This document shows, piece by piece, positions 8,380 through 15,661 of a stretch of 64,000 bases of DNA (positions are counted from its first letter, which is position 1; each line of letters starts with the position of its first letter). The notes beneath the pieces are model-generated. The model saw only the letters and a list, made by a program, of their open reading frames with translations. It was not told the DNA's origin and did not search any database. The stretch spans positions 1,116,001 to 1,180,000 of the forward strand of contig CAVTJR010000003.1 of the NCBI GenBank assembly GCA_963735115.1, given 5' to 3'. Source of the DNA: JAKACA01 sp963735115 (GTDB lineage Bacteria > Actinomycetota > Acidimicrobiia > Acidimicrobiales > Bog-793). The position numbers and the translations under genes are program-made.

Positions 8380-10872
8380 ATGAAGGCCGTCATCATGGCG
8401 GGCGGCGAAGGCACCCGCCTGCGCCCCCTCACCGCCAACCAGCCAAAACCGATGCTCCCCATGGCAAACCGACCCATGGCCGAGCACGTCGTCAACTTGC
8501 TGCGCCGCCACGGCTTCGAGGACATCGTCGTCACGGTGGCCTTCCTCGCCAACCACGTGCGGACGTATTTCGGCGACGGCTCCGAGTTCGGCGTTCGTAT
8601 GGTGTACGCCACCGAGGAGACACCGCTCGGCACTGCCGGTTCGGTTCTCAACGCCCGCGACGAGCTCGACGAGCGCTTCCTCGTCATCTCAGGAGACGTC
8701 CTCACCGACATCGACCTCACCGAGCTCGTGGCGTTCCACGACAAGCAGGCTTCGGTCGTCACCCTGGCGCTCAAGGCGATGGAGAACCCTCTCGAGTTCG
8801 GCATCGTGATCACGGGAGGCGACGGCCGCGTCGAACGCTTCCTCGAGAAACCCAGCTGGGGCGACGTCTTCTCCGACACCATCAACACCGGCATCTACGT
8901 GCTCGAGCCAGAGGTGCTCGAGTGGATCCCGCAGGGCCGACAGGTCGACTTCTCCGCCGAAGTGTTCCCGACGATGCTGGAGGCGCGGCGGCCGATGTAC
9001 GGCTTCGTGGCGGGCGGCTACTGGGAGGACGTCGGTACTCACGACGCCTACCTGCGCGCGCACGCAGACATCCTCGACGGCAAGGTCGACGTCGACGTCC
9101 CGGGGTTCCCGTTGCGTCCGGGCGTGTGGATCGGCGAGGGGGTCGAGATCCACCCGAGCGCCGAGGTCGTCGGGCCGGCCCTCATCGGCGACAACTGCCG
9201 CATCGGCCCGGAGTCGCTCGTGCGCGATCACAACGTGCTCGGGGCGAACGTGCGAGTGGGGGAGAACTCGCTCATCGAGCGCACCGTCGTGCACGAGAAC
9301 TCTTACCTGGCCGCCGGTGTGACCGCCCGCGGTGCAGTGATCTCCCGATCCTGTGACATCCGCCAGGGCAGCCACCTCGAGGAAGGCGTCGTCGTCGGCG
9401 ATGGCTGTCGTATCGGTCGGGGAGCCGTCCTGAGGGCAGGCGTGAAGGTCTACCCGGACAAGACGATCGAGCCCGGCGCCGTCGTGAGCTCCTCGATCGT
9501 GTGGGAATCGAAAGGCTCGCGTGCCCTCTTCGGCCGCCACGGCGTCACCGGACTTGCCAACGTCGACCTCTCGCCCGAGCTGGCCATGCGTGTCGCCATG
9601 GCGTACGCCTCCGTACTGCCGAAGGGCTCGATCGTGACGACCTCGCGGGACTCGAGCCGGGCTGCGCGCGTCCTCAAGCGGGCGGTCATGGTGGGCATCA
9701 CGGCTGCCGGCTGCAACGTAGAGGACCTCGAAGCCGCCACCGTCCCGGTGACCCGCTTCCAGATCCGCACGAGCGGATCGAGCGGTGGCGTGACGGTCCG
9801 CCTCGTGGCGGGGGATCCGCAGTCAGTCAACCTGAGATTTCTCGACGCCGATGGGGTCGACCTCGACGAAGCCTCCCAGCGCAAGATCGAGCGGCTGCAC
9901 GACCGAGAGGAGTCCCGCAGGGTGCTGGCGGCCGAGATCGGCGACATCGACTTCCCCTCGAGGACGCTCGAGTCCTACACGCTCGACCTGACGGGGTCGC
10001 TCGATCTTGCGGCCATCCGAGGAGCCCACTTCAAACTCGTCCTCGACTACGCCTTCGGGACGGCGAGCTTCGTCATGCCGAACGTGCTCGCCAAGCTCGG
10101 GGCCGACGTGCTCGTCATCAACCCGCACGTCTCGACGCCAGGCGTGCTCAGCTTCGAGCGCGCCACCCACGCCGCCAGGGTGGGGGAGCTCGTGAAGTCA
10201 TCCGGCGCTCACCTCGGCGCCCTCTTCGAGCCCGACGGAGAGCAGCTCACGATTGTGGACGACACCGGCCGGGTGCTCTCGGACGACGAGGCACTCTGCA
10301 CGATGGTGCGCCTCGTGGTCGGCGACGGCCCCGGCGGCACCATCGCGGTTCCGGTCAACGCTCCCCGCGAGGTGGAGCGGCTCTGTCTGGAGACCTCCTC
10401 CAAGCTCGTCTGGACCAAGCTCGGGTCGGCCGATCTGATGGAGGCCGCCGGCGGCACGGCGGTGAGCTTCGGAGGAAACACCGAGGGCGGCTTCATCTTC
10501 CCGGACTTCCTGCCGGCCTTCGACGCAGTCGCCAGCCTCGTGAACCTGCTGGCCATGCTCGCCCGCAGTGGCGGCCGTCTCTCCGCCGTCGTAGACGGTC
10601 TCCACCTGCCCTCGATCGTCCGCCTCGAAGTCCCGACTCCCTTCGAGCAGAAAGGTCTCGTGATGCGGGTCCTGCTGGAGCGCACCCCGCCCGATCGCGT
10701 GCTGATCGACGGCGTGAAGGTGACCGACGACTCCGGCTGGACGCTCGTGCTGCCCGACCCGGAGGCGGCGGCCACGCTCGTCACGGCCGAAGACGAGTCA
10801 CCCGCCGCCGCCGGCGCTCGCGCACAAGCGATGGCAGACGAGATCACCGCCATCCTCGCGGGCGCATCCTGA
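8380..10872 (+). CDS. Mannose-1-phosphate guanylyltransferase fused to degenerate phosphomannomutase domain
   Basis: An 830-residue fusion. Residues 1-235 form a sugar nucleotidyltransferase (MAGGEGTRLRPL, FLEKP, GYWEDVGTHDAY). About 255-370 is a left-handed beta-helix of hexapeptide repeats. From about 380 a phosphohexomutase-like module follows. That module looks inactive: the phosphoserine loop (usually TASHNP) reads RTSGSSGG near 465, and the metal-binding DGDGDR reads EPDGEQ at 617-622. The first domain would make GDP-mannose or a similar nucleotide sugar for glycan or glycolipid synthesis; the sugar specificity is inferred. The ATG sits 1 nt after the upstream mini-ORF. Confidence 0.82.
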   Translation: MKAVIMAGGEGTRLRPLTANQPKPMLPMANRPMAEHVVNLLRRHGFEDIVVTVAFLANHVRTYFGDGSEFGVRMVYATEETPLGTAGSVLNARDELDERFLVISGDVLTDIDLTELVAFHDKQASVVTLALKAMENPLEFGIVITGGDGRVERFLEKPSWGDVFSDTINTGIYVLEPEVLEWIPQGRQVDFSAEVFPTMLEARRPMYGFVAGGYWEDVGTHDAYLRAHADILDGKVDVDVPGFPLRPGVWIGEGVEIHPSAEVVGPALIGDNCRIGPESLVRDHNVLGANVRVGENSLIERTVVHENSYLAAGVTARGAVISRSCDIRQGSHLEEGVVVGDGCRIGRGAVLRAGVKVYPDKTIEPGAVVSSSIVWESKGSRALFGRHGVTGLANVDLSPELAMRVAMAYASVLPKGSIVTTSRDSSRAARVLKRAVMVGITAAGCNVEDLEAATVPVTRFQIRTSGSSGGVTVRLVAGDPQSVNLRFLDADGVDLDEASQRKIERLHDREESRRVLAAEIGDIDFPSRTLESYTLDLTGSLDLAAIRGAHFKLVLDYAFGTASFVMPNVLAKLGADVLVINPHVSTPGVLSFERATHAARVGELVKSSGAHLGALFEPDGEQLTIVDDTGRVLSDDEALCTMVRLVVGDGPGGTIAVPVNAPREVERLCLETSSKLVWTKLGSADLMEAAGGTAVSFGGNTEGGFIFPDFLPAFDAVASLVNLLAMLARSGGRLSAVVDGLHLPSIVRLEVPTPFEQKGLVMRVLLERTPPDRVLIDGVKVTDDSGWTLVLPDPEAAATLVTAEDESPAAAGARAQAMADEITAILAGAS

Positions 10873-10959
10873 CTACGATCCGCCTCGGTCCTACGGGGCG
10901 CCCTCGAGCGTGCGGGCATGTGAGCGAGCACACAGCGATGACAAAGGAGCCGGAGTGCG

Positions 10960-11340
10960 ATGAACGTCCCAGACGATCTGCGTTACACGAGCGACCACGA
11001 GTGGGTGCGTCCGTCGGAGGCGACGGTGCGCGTCGGGATCACCGACTTCGCACAGGATGCCCTCGGTGACGTCGTGTTCGTAGAGCTGCCGGCGGTCGGC
11101 ACCGTCGTCAGCAAGGGTGGGCCGCTCAGTGAAGTCGAGTCGACGAAATCCGTCTCGCAGATCTACGCACCCGTTTCGGGCACGGTGGTAGAGGCGAATG
11201 AGCAGCTTCGGGGCGCCCCCGAGCTGCTCAACTCCGAGCCTTACGGCGAAGGCTGGATCTGCGCCATCGAGGCGAGCGATCCGGGGGAGCTGGACTCGCT
11301 CCTTGGACCAGAGGAGTACCGGTCGGCCACCGACGCATGA
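10960..11340 (+). CDS. gcvH: Glycine cleavage system H protein
   Basis: A 126-residue lipoyl carrier that shuttles the aminomethyl intermediate between the P, T and L proteins. The lipoylated lysine is K63 in VESTKSVSQIYAPVSG, and the N-terminal YTSDHEWV is typical. AAAGGAGCC precedes the ATG. It starts the gcvH-garA-MerR block whose order matches Rv1826-Rv1828 in mycobacteria. The P and T components lie about 4.3 kb downstream. Confidence 0.95.
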   Translation: MNVPDDLRYTSDHEWVRPSEATVRVGITDFAQDALGDVVFVELPAVGTVVSKGGPLSEVESTKSVSQIYAPVSGTVVEANEQLRGAPELLNSEPYGEGWICAIEASDPGELDSLLGPEEYRSATDA

Positions 11341-11497
11341 GCAGCCGCCGCCGGCAACTCTCGACATCAAGCAACGGTGCCGCCGTGGCGGCCGGGCCTG
11401 CAGCTCGCCTCGAGCACCCTGCAAAAACAGGCGACGAACGCCGGCTCACGGCCGAAGAAACCCCCACGTTCCGGATGCGGAACACCGATCTCGGCAC

Positions 11498-11503
11498 TAG
11501 CTT
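11498..11503 (+). promoter_or_regulatory. -10 box TAGCTT of the leaderless FHA gene
   Basis: TAGCTT ends 6 nt before the GTG at 11510. The GGAG next to the start is too close to act as a normal ribosome binding site. Confidence 0.5.
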
Positions 11504-11509
11504 TGGAGT

Positions 11510-11980
11510 GTGTTCTGCAACAACTGTGGTCATCGCAACCCGGTCGATGCGAACTTCTGCTCTTCCTGTGGCAGCCCCCTTTCTCCAGGACCGGACACGA
11601 CCGTTTCCTTCGTGCCCCAGGATCCATCCGGCGAGCAGGGTGAAGACGAGGTCAACGTCGCCGTGTCCGAGCTGGCTGACGGCACTGGGGTGCTCGTGGT
11701 CAAGCGCGGTCCGGACGTGGGCGCCAAGTACCTCCTCGACAAGGACGTCACCCACGTCGGCCGCCATCCGGAGAGCGAGATCTTCCTCGATGACATCACG
11801 GTCTCGCGCCGGCATGCCGAGTTCGTGCGGAGCGGGCACAACTACCTCGTCAAGGATGTGGGATCGCTGAACGGGACCTATGTGAACCGCGAACGCATCG
11901 ACGAGGCGAGCCTCGTCAGCGGCGACGAGGTGCAGATCGGGAAATTCAAGCTGCTGTTCATTTCGACCGGCGCGAGCTGA
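11510..11980 (+). CDS. garA: Zinc-ribbon FHA domain protein (GarA-like)
   Basis: A 156-residue protein. The first 20 residues form a zinc ribbon (CNNC ... CSSC). Residues about 65-150 form an FHA domain with VGRHPES, SRRHAEF and GSLNGTYVN, the phosphothreonine-binding loops. Between them PDTTVSF (T30, T31) resembles the phosphorylated TT site of mycobacterial GarA, which switches 2-oxoglutarate and glutamate metabolism. Synteny with gcvH and the MerR gene supports orthology; the zinc ribbon is an addition relative to mycobacterial GarA. Whether a PknG/PknB-like kinase acts on it is inference. Confidence 0.85.
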   Translation: MFCNNCGHRNPVDANFCSSCGSPLSPGPDTTVSFVPQDPSGEQGEDEVNVAVSELADGTGVLVVKRGPDVGAKYLLDKDVTHVGRHPESEIFLDDITVSRRHAEFVRSGHNYLVKDVGSLNGTYVNRERIDEASLVSGDEVQIGKFKLLFISTGAS

Positions 11981-11987
11981 GGCCGGC

Positions 11988-13250
11988 GTGAACGAGCACT
12001 CTCACCTTTCAATTGGCGAGGTCCTCTCGCTCCTGCGGCAGGAGTTCCCGGACATCACGATCTCGAAGATCCGCTTTCTCGAGAGCCGCGGCCTGCTCGT
12101 TCCCGAGCGCACGCCGTCGGGATACCGGAAGTTCTACGACCGTGACGTCGATCGCCTCCGGTGGATCCTCCGCCAGCAGCGGGAGAACTTCCTGCCGCTG
12201 AAAGTCATCAAGGGCCGCCTGGAGGGTCAGGAACCAAGCTCGGAGCCGACGCAGCTGTTCGAGGTCGCGGGTTCCGAGGACGCCGTCCCGCTCGAGCCGG
12301 TGTTCGCCGCCCAACCCGCCAACGGCTCCCGCGGGCGTGTCGACGAGGGCGCCACGCACGCATCGACGACCGTGCGGGAACGGAGCACACCGATGCCCGC
12401 CCTCGCCGGCGTGAGCCCTGCAGCCCGCGCGAGCGCGGGTGCCGCCTCGGTGGCGGCGCGTCCACCCCTCGAACAGGCCACCGACCCGTCGGGACCATCC
12501 CATGGCGCCGAGGGGTTGGCCCGGGCGGACACCGACCCACCCGCCGAGCAGGCGCGGTCTTCGCGCACGGTGCTCAGCAGCCCCGCGGCGGGTGGTGCGG
12601 TGCCGGCGCAGCGCGCTCCCCAGGCGGGTGTGACGGCGGTCGAATCGAGCCACGGCATGGTGAGCCCGCCACCGCCGAAGGATCACCCTGAGGCCGATCT
12701 GCCCGAGTCAGCGGGCACCCGGCCGGGCGCAGCGGTGGCACACGAAGGCACCGCCGGCGCGGTCACCTTGGGGGCGTCGACGCCAGCCGCCGCAGGTGTC
12801 GGATCCGACAGGACGACGGCGGCCCCCCGGGCCGAGGTGCCGTCGGCGCGGCCTGACCCGGAGCTCGCGGGCGCCAGCCTGACGGCCTCCGAGCTTTCGC
12901 AGGCAAGCGGTCTCGACGTGCGCCAAATCGAGGAGCTCGAGTCCTACGGGCTCATCGAGAGCCGGACGGTTGCGGGCGTGAGCTGCTTCGACGAGGAGGC
13001 GCTCATCGTGGCGGGGCTGGCGGCCGGCTTCGCCCGTTTCGGTGTGGAGGCGAGGCACCTTCGCATGTTCAAGATGGCGGCCGAGCGGCAGGCGAGCATG
13101 TACTCCCAGATCGTCATGCCGCTGCTCCGTCAGCGCAACCCCGACGCCCGTCGGCGCGCCCACGAGGACCTCACGCGCCTCACGGAGCTGGGCGCTTCGA
13201 TGCAGGCCTGCTTTGCCAAAGCGGTGCTGCGCGACCTCACCGGCGGATGA
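11988..13250 (+). CDS. MerR-family transcriptional regulator (FtsR/Rv1828-like) with long linker
   Basis: A 420-residue protein with a MerR winged helix at the N-terminus (LSIGEVLSLLRQEFPDITISKIRFLE is split here only by length; key residues SKIRFLESRG and TPSGYRKFYD, about 7-60). A second helical regulator-type domain occupies about 295-420 (LTASELSQASGLDVRQIEEL). The roughly 200 residues between them are Ala/Pro/Gly-rich and look disordered. Mycobacterial and corynebacterial orthologues are about 250 residues, so this linker is the oddity. The GTG start has TGAGG 5 nt upstream and lies 7 nt after the FHA gene. Confidence 0.85.
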   Translation: MNEHSHLSIGEVLSLLRQEFPDITISKIRFLESRGLLVPERTPSGYRKFYDRDVDRLRWILRQQRENFLPLKVIKGRLEGQEPSSEPTQLFEVAGSEDAVPLEPVFAAQPANGSRGRVDEGATHASTTVRERSTPMPALAGVSPAARASAGAASVAARPPLEQATDPSGPSHGAEGLARADTDPPAEQARSSRTVLSSPAAGGAVPAQRAPQAGVTAVESSHGMVSPPPPKDHPEADLPESAGTRPGAAVAHEGTAGAVTLGASTPAAAGVGSDRTTAAPRAEVPSARPDPELAGASLTASELSQASGLDVRQIEELESYGLIESRTVAGVSCFDEEALIVAGLAAGFARFGVEARHLRMFKMAAERQASMYSQIVMPLLRQRNPDARRRAHEDLTRLTELGASMQACFAKAVLRDLTGG

Positions 13251-13837
13251 CCATCCCCGGCCTGGCCGGGCGCACCCTCCTCGAGCCGGACGAGCTGTCC
13301 TCGATCGTGCGGAGGTTCGGTCAGGCCATCTCCGCCGATCATCCGGACGGCGTCGTGCTCGTGGGCATCTTGAAAGGGAGCGTCTGCTTGGTGGCCGACC
13401 TCGCCCGGGAGATCTCGGTTCCCTGCGCCGTCGACTTCCTTGCCCTCTCGGCCTACGGTGCCGGCGGGGCGCGCATCCGCCTTTCGAAAGATCTCGAGGC
13501 GGACGTTGCCGGGCGCTCGGTTGTGGTCGCCGTCGACATCGTCGACAGCGGCCTCACGGTGAGCTACGTCCGGAGGCTGCTGAACGAGCGCGGCGCCCGC
13601 TCGACCGACGTGTGCACCCTGCTCGACCGCCGGCCCCGGCGACTGCTGCCTGTGGAGCTGCGCTACGTCGGCCTCGAGATCGGCGACGAATACGTGGTCG
13701 GGTACGGACTCGACTTCGAGGAGCGCTATCGCAACCTCCCGATGCTCATGGTCGTCGATCCTGCCAACCTGCCGGCGGCGGAGCCGAGCAAAGTTGATGG
13801 CCCGATCGCGAGTGTGCAAGGCCTCTCGGGCCACTAA
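13247..13837 (+). CDS. Hypoxanthine phosphoribosyltransferase-like protein
   Basis: A 196-residue type I phosphoribosyltransferase. ILKGS (41-45) is the HPRT pyrophosphate loop and DIVDSGLT (97-104) is the PRPP loop, with the usual acidic pair slightly altered (AVDIVDSG). It would salvage hypoxanthine or guanine with PRPP. Its ATG overlaps the MerR stop (ATGA), so it is coupled to that gene. It is an insertion relative to the mycobacterial order. A small nuclease-like domain that, from memory, is sometimes fused to HPRTs in actinobacteria appears separately at about 15269-15625. Confidence 0.8.
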   Translation: MTIPGLAGRTLLEPDELSSIVRRFGQAISADHPDGVVLVGILKGSVCLVADLAREISVPCAVDFLALSAYGAGGARIRLSKDLEADVAGRSVVVAVDIVDSGLTVSYVRRLLNERGARSTDVCTLLDRRPRRLLPVELRYVGLEIGDEYVVGYGLDFEERYRNLPMLMVVDPANLPAAEPSKVDGPIASVQGLSGH

Positions 13838-13840
13838 CTT
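13835..13840 (+). promoter_or_regulatory. -10 box TAACTT of a leaderless start
   Basis: TAACTT ends 7 nt before the ATG at 13848 and overlaps the HPRT stop codon. No Shine-Dalgarno is present. Confidence 0.45.
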
Positions 13841-13847
13841 TTCTTGC

Positions 13848-14351
13848 ATGGTGGAAGTGCGGCTCTCCCGGGTCCGAGTCGACCTCACGTCGAGCACGCC
13901 CGTCGTCTTGTTGCAGGAGACGGAGGGCACGCATCGCTCGCTCCCGATCTTCATCGGACCGCCCGAAGCGGCCGCTATCGCTCTCGCCCTGCAGGGCGTC
14001 GAGCTGCCCCGGCCCATGACCCACGATCTCATGAGCGTTCTCCTGGACGCCCTCGGGGGTCGCCTCCTGCGGGTCGTGGTCACCGAGTTGCGCGAATCCA
14101 CTTTCTACGCCGAGCTGCAGATACGGGCCGGAGAGAGGGACGTCACCGTCTCGTGCCGGCCCTCGGACGGGATCGCACTGGCTGCTCGCACCCATTCCCC
14201 CCTCTATGTCGCCGACGAGCTCATGGATGCCGAAGGACTCGTCGTCGAGCCGGACGACGATGACGTGCGGGAGGGTGGCACGCCCGAGGAGCTGGTCGAC
14301 GAGTTCCAGAAGTTCCTCGACACGATCACGCCAGAGGACTTCGCTCCCTAA
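13848..14351 (+). CDS. Bifunctional nuclease domain protein (DUF151; Rv1829-like)
   Basis: A 167-residue protein of the BFN/DUF151 family (LQETEGTHRSLPIFIGPPEA, PRPMTHDLM, YAELQI). The domain was named for a plant nuclease; the function of bacterial members is poorly defined. Its place between the two MerR genes matches Rv1829. The ATG at 13848 is preferred over upstream in-frame codons because conserved sequence starts there and TAACTT is 7 nt upstream. The C-terminal tail is acidic (PDDDDVREGG). Confidence 0.85.
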   Translation: MVEVRLSRVRVDLTSSTPVVLLQETEGTHRSLPIFIGPPEAAAIALALQGVELPRPMTHDLMSVLLDALGGRLLRVVVTELRESTFYAELQIRAGERDVTVSCRPSDGIALAARTHSPLYVADELMDAEGLVVEPDDDDVREGGTPEELVDEFQKFLDTITPEDFAP

Positions 14352-14588
14352 CTGCACCGACTGTGTGCCAGCCTCGGACCCAAAACGGGACCGAGGCGTG
14401 CACACCGCCAGCGCAGGCATTCTCGGCTCAGAGACCTGCTGGCTGCAGAGGTGTGGGTGGAGAGATTCCTCGTTTTGAGGCAGCTCGCCACGCACAGTTC
14501 CCGAGGCTGTCAGTGGATGCTCGAGCTGCAAGGTTGAGCTGTGGTTGATGTCGAGGTTCACGGTTCCTGCGAATCTCTCAACTGGTGG
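14352..14588. other. Intergenic region with hairpin and GTTGA motifs
   Basis: The gap between the nuclease-domain gene and the second MerR gene. It holds a hairpin just after the upstream stop, several GGTTGA copies near 14532-14547, and an inverted repeat overlapping the downstream -35 box. No gene is convincing. Confidence 0.6.
14371..14397 (+). terminator. Stem-loop without U-tract, possible terminator
   Basis: GCCTCGG (14371-14377) pairs with CCGAGGC (14391-14397); an inner CCC/GGG pairing extends it around an AAAA loop. It lies 20 nt after the stop at 14351. There is no T-run, so it could instead be a processing or Rho-linked structure. Confidence 0.4.
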
Positions 14589-14592
14589 TTGA
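14578..14592. promoter_or_regulatory. Inverted repeat TCAAC-N5-GTTGA, candidate operator
   Basis: TCAACTGGTGGTTGA has perfect 5-bp arms and overlaps the -35 hexamer of the promoter for the MerR gene. Further GGTTGA half-sites occur about 40 nt upstream. It would suit autoregulation by a dimeric regulator, possibly the MerR protein itself. Confidence 0.4.
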
Positions 14593-14617
14593 CGTGGAGC
14601 CCACCGGCCCGTAGCGT
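14589..14617 (+). promoter_or_regulatory. Sigma70-type promoter TTGACG-N17-TAGCGT
   Basis: TTGACG at 14589-14594 and TAGCGT at 14612-14617 are separated by exactly 17 nt. This is the clearest two-box promoter in the window. It would give a 5' UTR of about 70 nt before the ATG at 14697. Confidence 0.65.
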
Positions 14618-14696
14618 GGATGACGGTCATGTAGTTACGTTGCTGTTGTCCGAGTCTCAGGCCCGGGCCGCGGTTCGAGTGACAGGGGCAGCCACC

Positions 14697-15188
14697 ATGC
14701 CGCAAGAGGGATATCGCGGTCCGCAGGTCTGCAAGATCGTCGGCATCACCTATCGTCAGCTCGACCATTGGGATCGCACCGGTCTCAAGTCACCCTCGCT
14801 CGAGCAGGCGAAGGGAAGCGGCACTCAGCGGCTCTACTCCTACCAGGACGTCGTCGAGCTGCGGATCATCAAGCAGCTGCTGGATGCAGGCGTCACGTTG
14901 CAGCGGGCGCGCAAGGCCATCGACTTCCTGCGTGAGTCCGGTGACGACCTCGCCAGCGCCAGCCTCGTACTGGGGGCTGCCGGCTCGGTGCTCGTTCGCG
15001 ATGACGAGGAGCTGCTCGACCTGCTCCGGGGTGGTCAGCGTGTCTTCAACGTCGTGGCTCTCTCCGGCGTGAAGGGGGACGTGGACTCGGCCATCGTGCA
15101 GATCGTCGGCGACACCTCCTCGGGTGACGTCCACGCCAGCGCCAAAGAGTCGGCACCACCGCCTGCCCGCCCGGCGAACCTCGCCTAG
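14697..15188 (+). CDS. MerR-family transcriptional regulator (Rv1830-like)
   Basis: A 163-residue regulator: an N-terminal MerR winged helix (about 6-75; GPQVCKIVGITYRQLDHWDR, RLYSYQDVVELR) followed by a helical region (ITLQRARKAIDFL-type) and a short Pro-rich tail. It matches the second MerR gene of the garA locus in mycobacteria. The ATG at 14697 has AGGGG 8 nt upstream and begins the conserved domain; the longer frame from 14541 covers the promoter. Direct targets are unknown here; the neighbouring gcv genes are plausible. Confidence 0.85.
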   Translation: MPQEGYRGPQVCKIVGITYRQLDHWDRTGLKSPSLEQAKGSGTQRLYSYQDVVELRIIKQLLDAGVTLQRARKAIDFLRESGDDLASASLVLGAAGSVLVRDDEELLDLLRGGQRVFNVVALSGVKGDVDSAIVQIVGDTSSGDVHASAKESAPPPARPANLA

Positions 15189-15268
15189 GAAGTCAGACGA
15201 TCGCTCGGCACCCGCTCCGCTTCGGACCGCATCGGCACGATCGCCGCTGGGGCGTTGCGCCGGTTCCG

Positions 15269-15625
15269 CTGCGGCCGCCGGCGCCACGTGCGGTTCGATT
15301 CGCCCACGAGTCCGAGCGCCTTTTTGCCGAGCTCCTTGACTTCTACGAAGTCGCCTGGGAGTACGAGCCCGTCGAGTTCGTGCTCGCCTGGCGTCCGGAC
15401 GGGTCGCCGCTGCAGGCGTTCCGGCCGGACTTCTACCTGCCCGAGCACGGCATCTTCTTGGAGCTCACGACACTGCGTCAGGATCTCGTGACGGTCAAGA
15501 ACCGCAAGGTACGTCAGCTCACCGAGCTGTACCCGGACGTTCAGGTCAAGATGCTCTACCGCCGCGACATCGTGGCCCTCATCGCGAAATACCGCCTCGA
15601 CTCCACGTCGAGATTGGCCGGGTGA
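15269..15625 (+). CDS. PD-(D/E)XK nuclease-like small protein, start codon unclear
   Basis: The frame is clearly protein-coding from about 15300 to 15625: LFAELLDFYEVAWEYEP, then FRPDFYLPEHGIFLELTT and KNRKVRQLTELYP. The order PDF - ELT - KNRK fits a PD-(D/E)XK endonuclease-like fold. From memory, some actinobacterial HPRT proteins carry this domain, and an HPRT-like gene lies 1.4 kb upstream. There is no ATG, GTG or TTG in frame ahead of the conserved part; the first canonical one (GTG 15380) falls inside the domain. I mark a CTG at 15269, but a frameshift or rare start is equally possible. Confidence 0.6.
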   Translation: MRPPAPRAVRFAHESERLFAELLDFYEVAWEYEPVEFVLAWRPDGSPLQAFRPDFYLPEHGIFLELTTLRQDLVTVKNRKVRQLTELYPDVQVKMLYRRDIVALIAKYRLDSTSRLAG

Positions 15626-15661
15626 ACGACACGCCTAGATTGGCCGGGTGAACGACACGCC
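15611..15661. repeat. 26-bp tandem duplication at the nuclease-like gene/gcvT junction
   Basis: The sequence beginning AGATTGGCCGGGTGAACGAC occurs at 15611 and again at 15637, a 26-bp period, with 25 identical bases per copy. Both copies contain a GTG. The first (15622) opens a 9-codon dead-end frame that stops at the second, which is the gcvT start. Confidence 0.9.
15636..15641 (+). promoter_or_regulatory. -10 box TAGATT of leaderless gcvT
   Basis: TAGATT ends 6 nt before the GTG at 15648. The box exists only at the second copy of the 26-bp duplication, since the first copy is preceded by G rather than T. Confidence 0.5.

Noticed and set aside
8272..8556. Minus-strand ORF with repeated ASMSG units
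   Set aside because: It is the complement of the 15-bp minisatellite plus antisense of the guanylyltransferase gene.
10873..10959. Possible glycine riboswitch ahead of gcvH
   Set aside because: The gap is only 87 nt and lacks the conserved aptamer core sequences.
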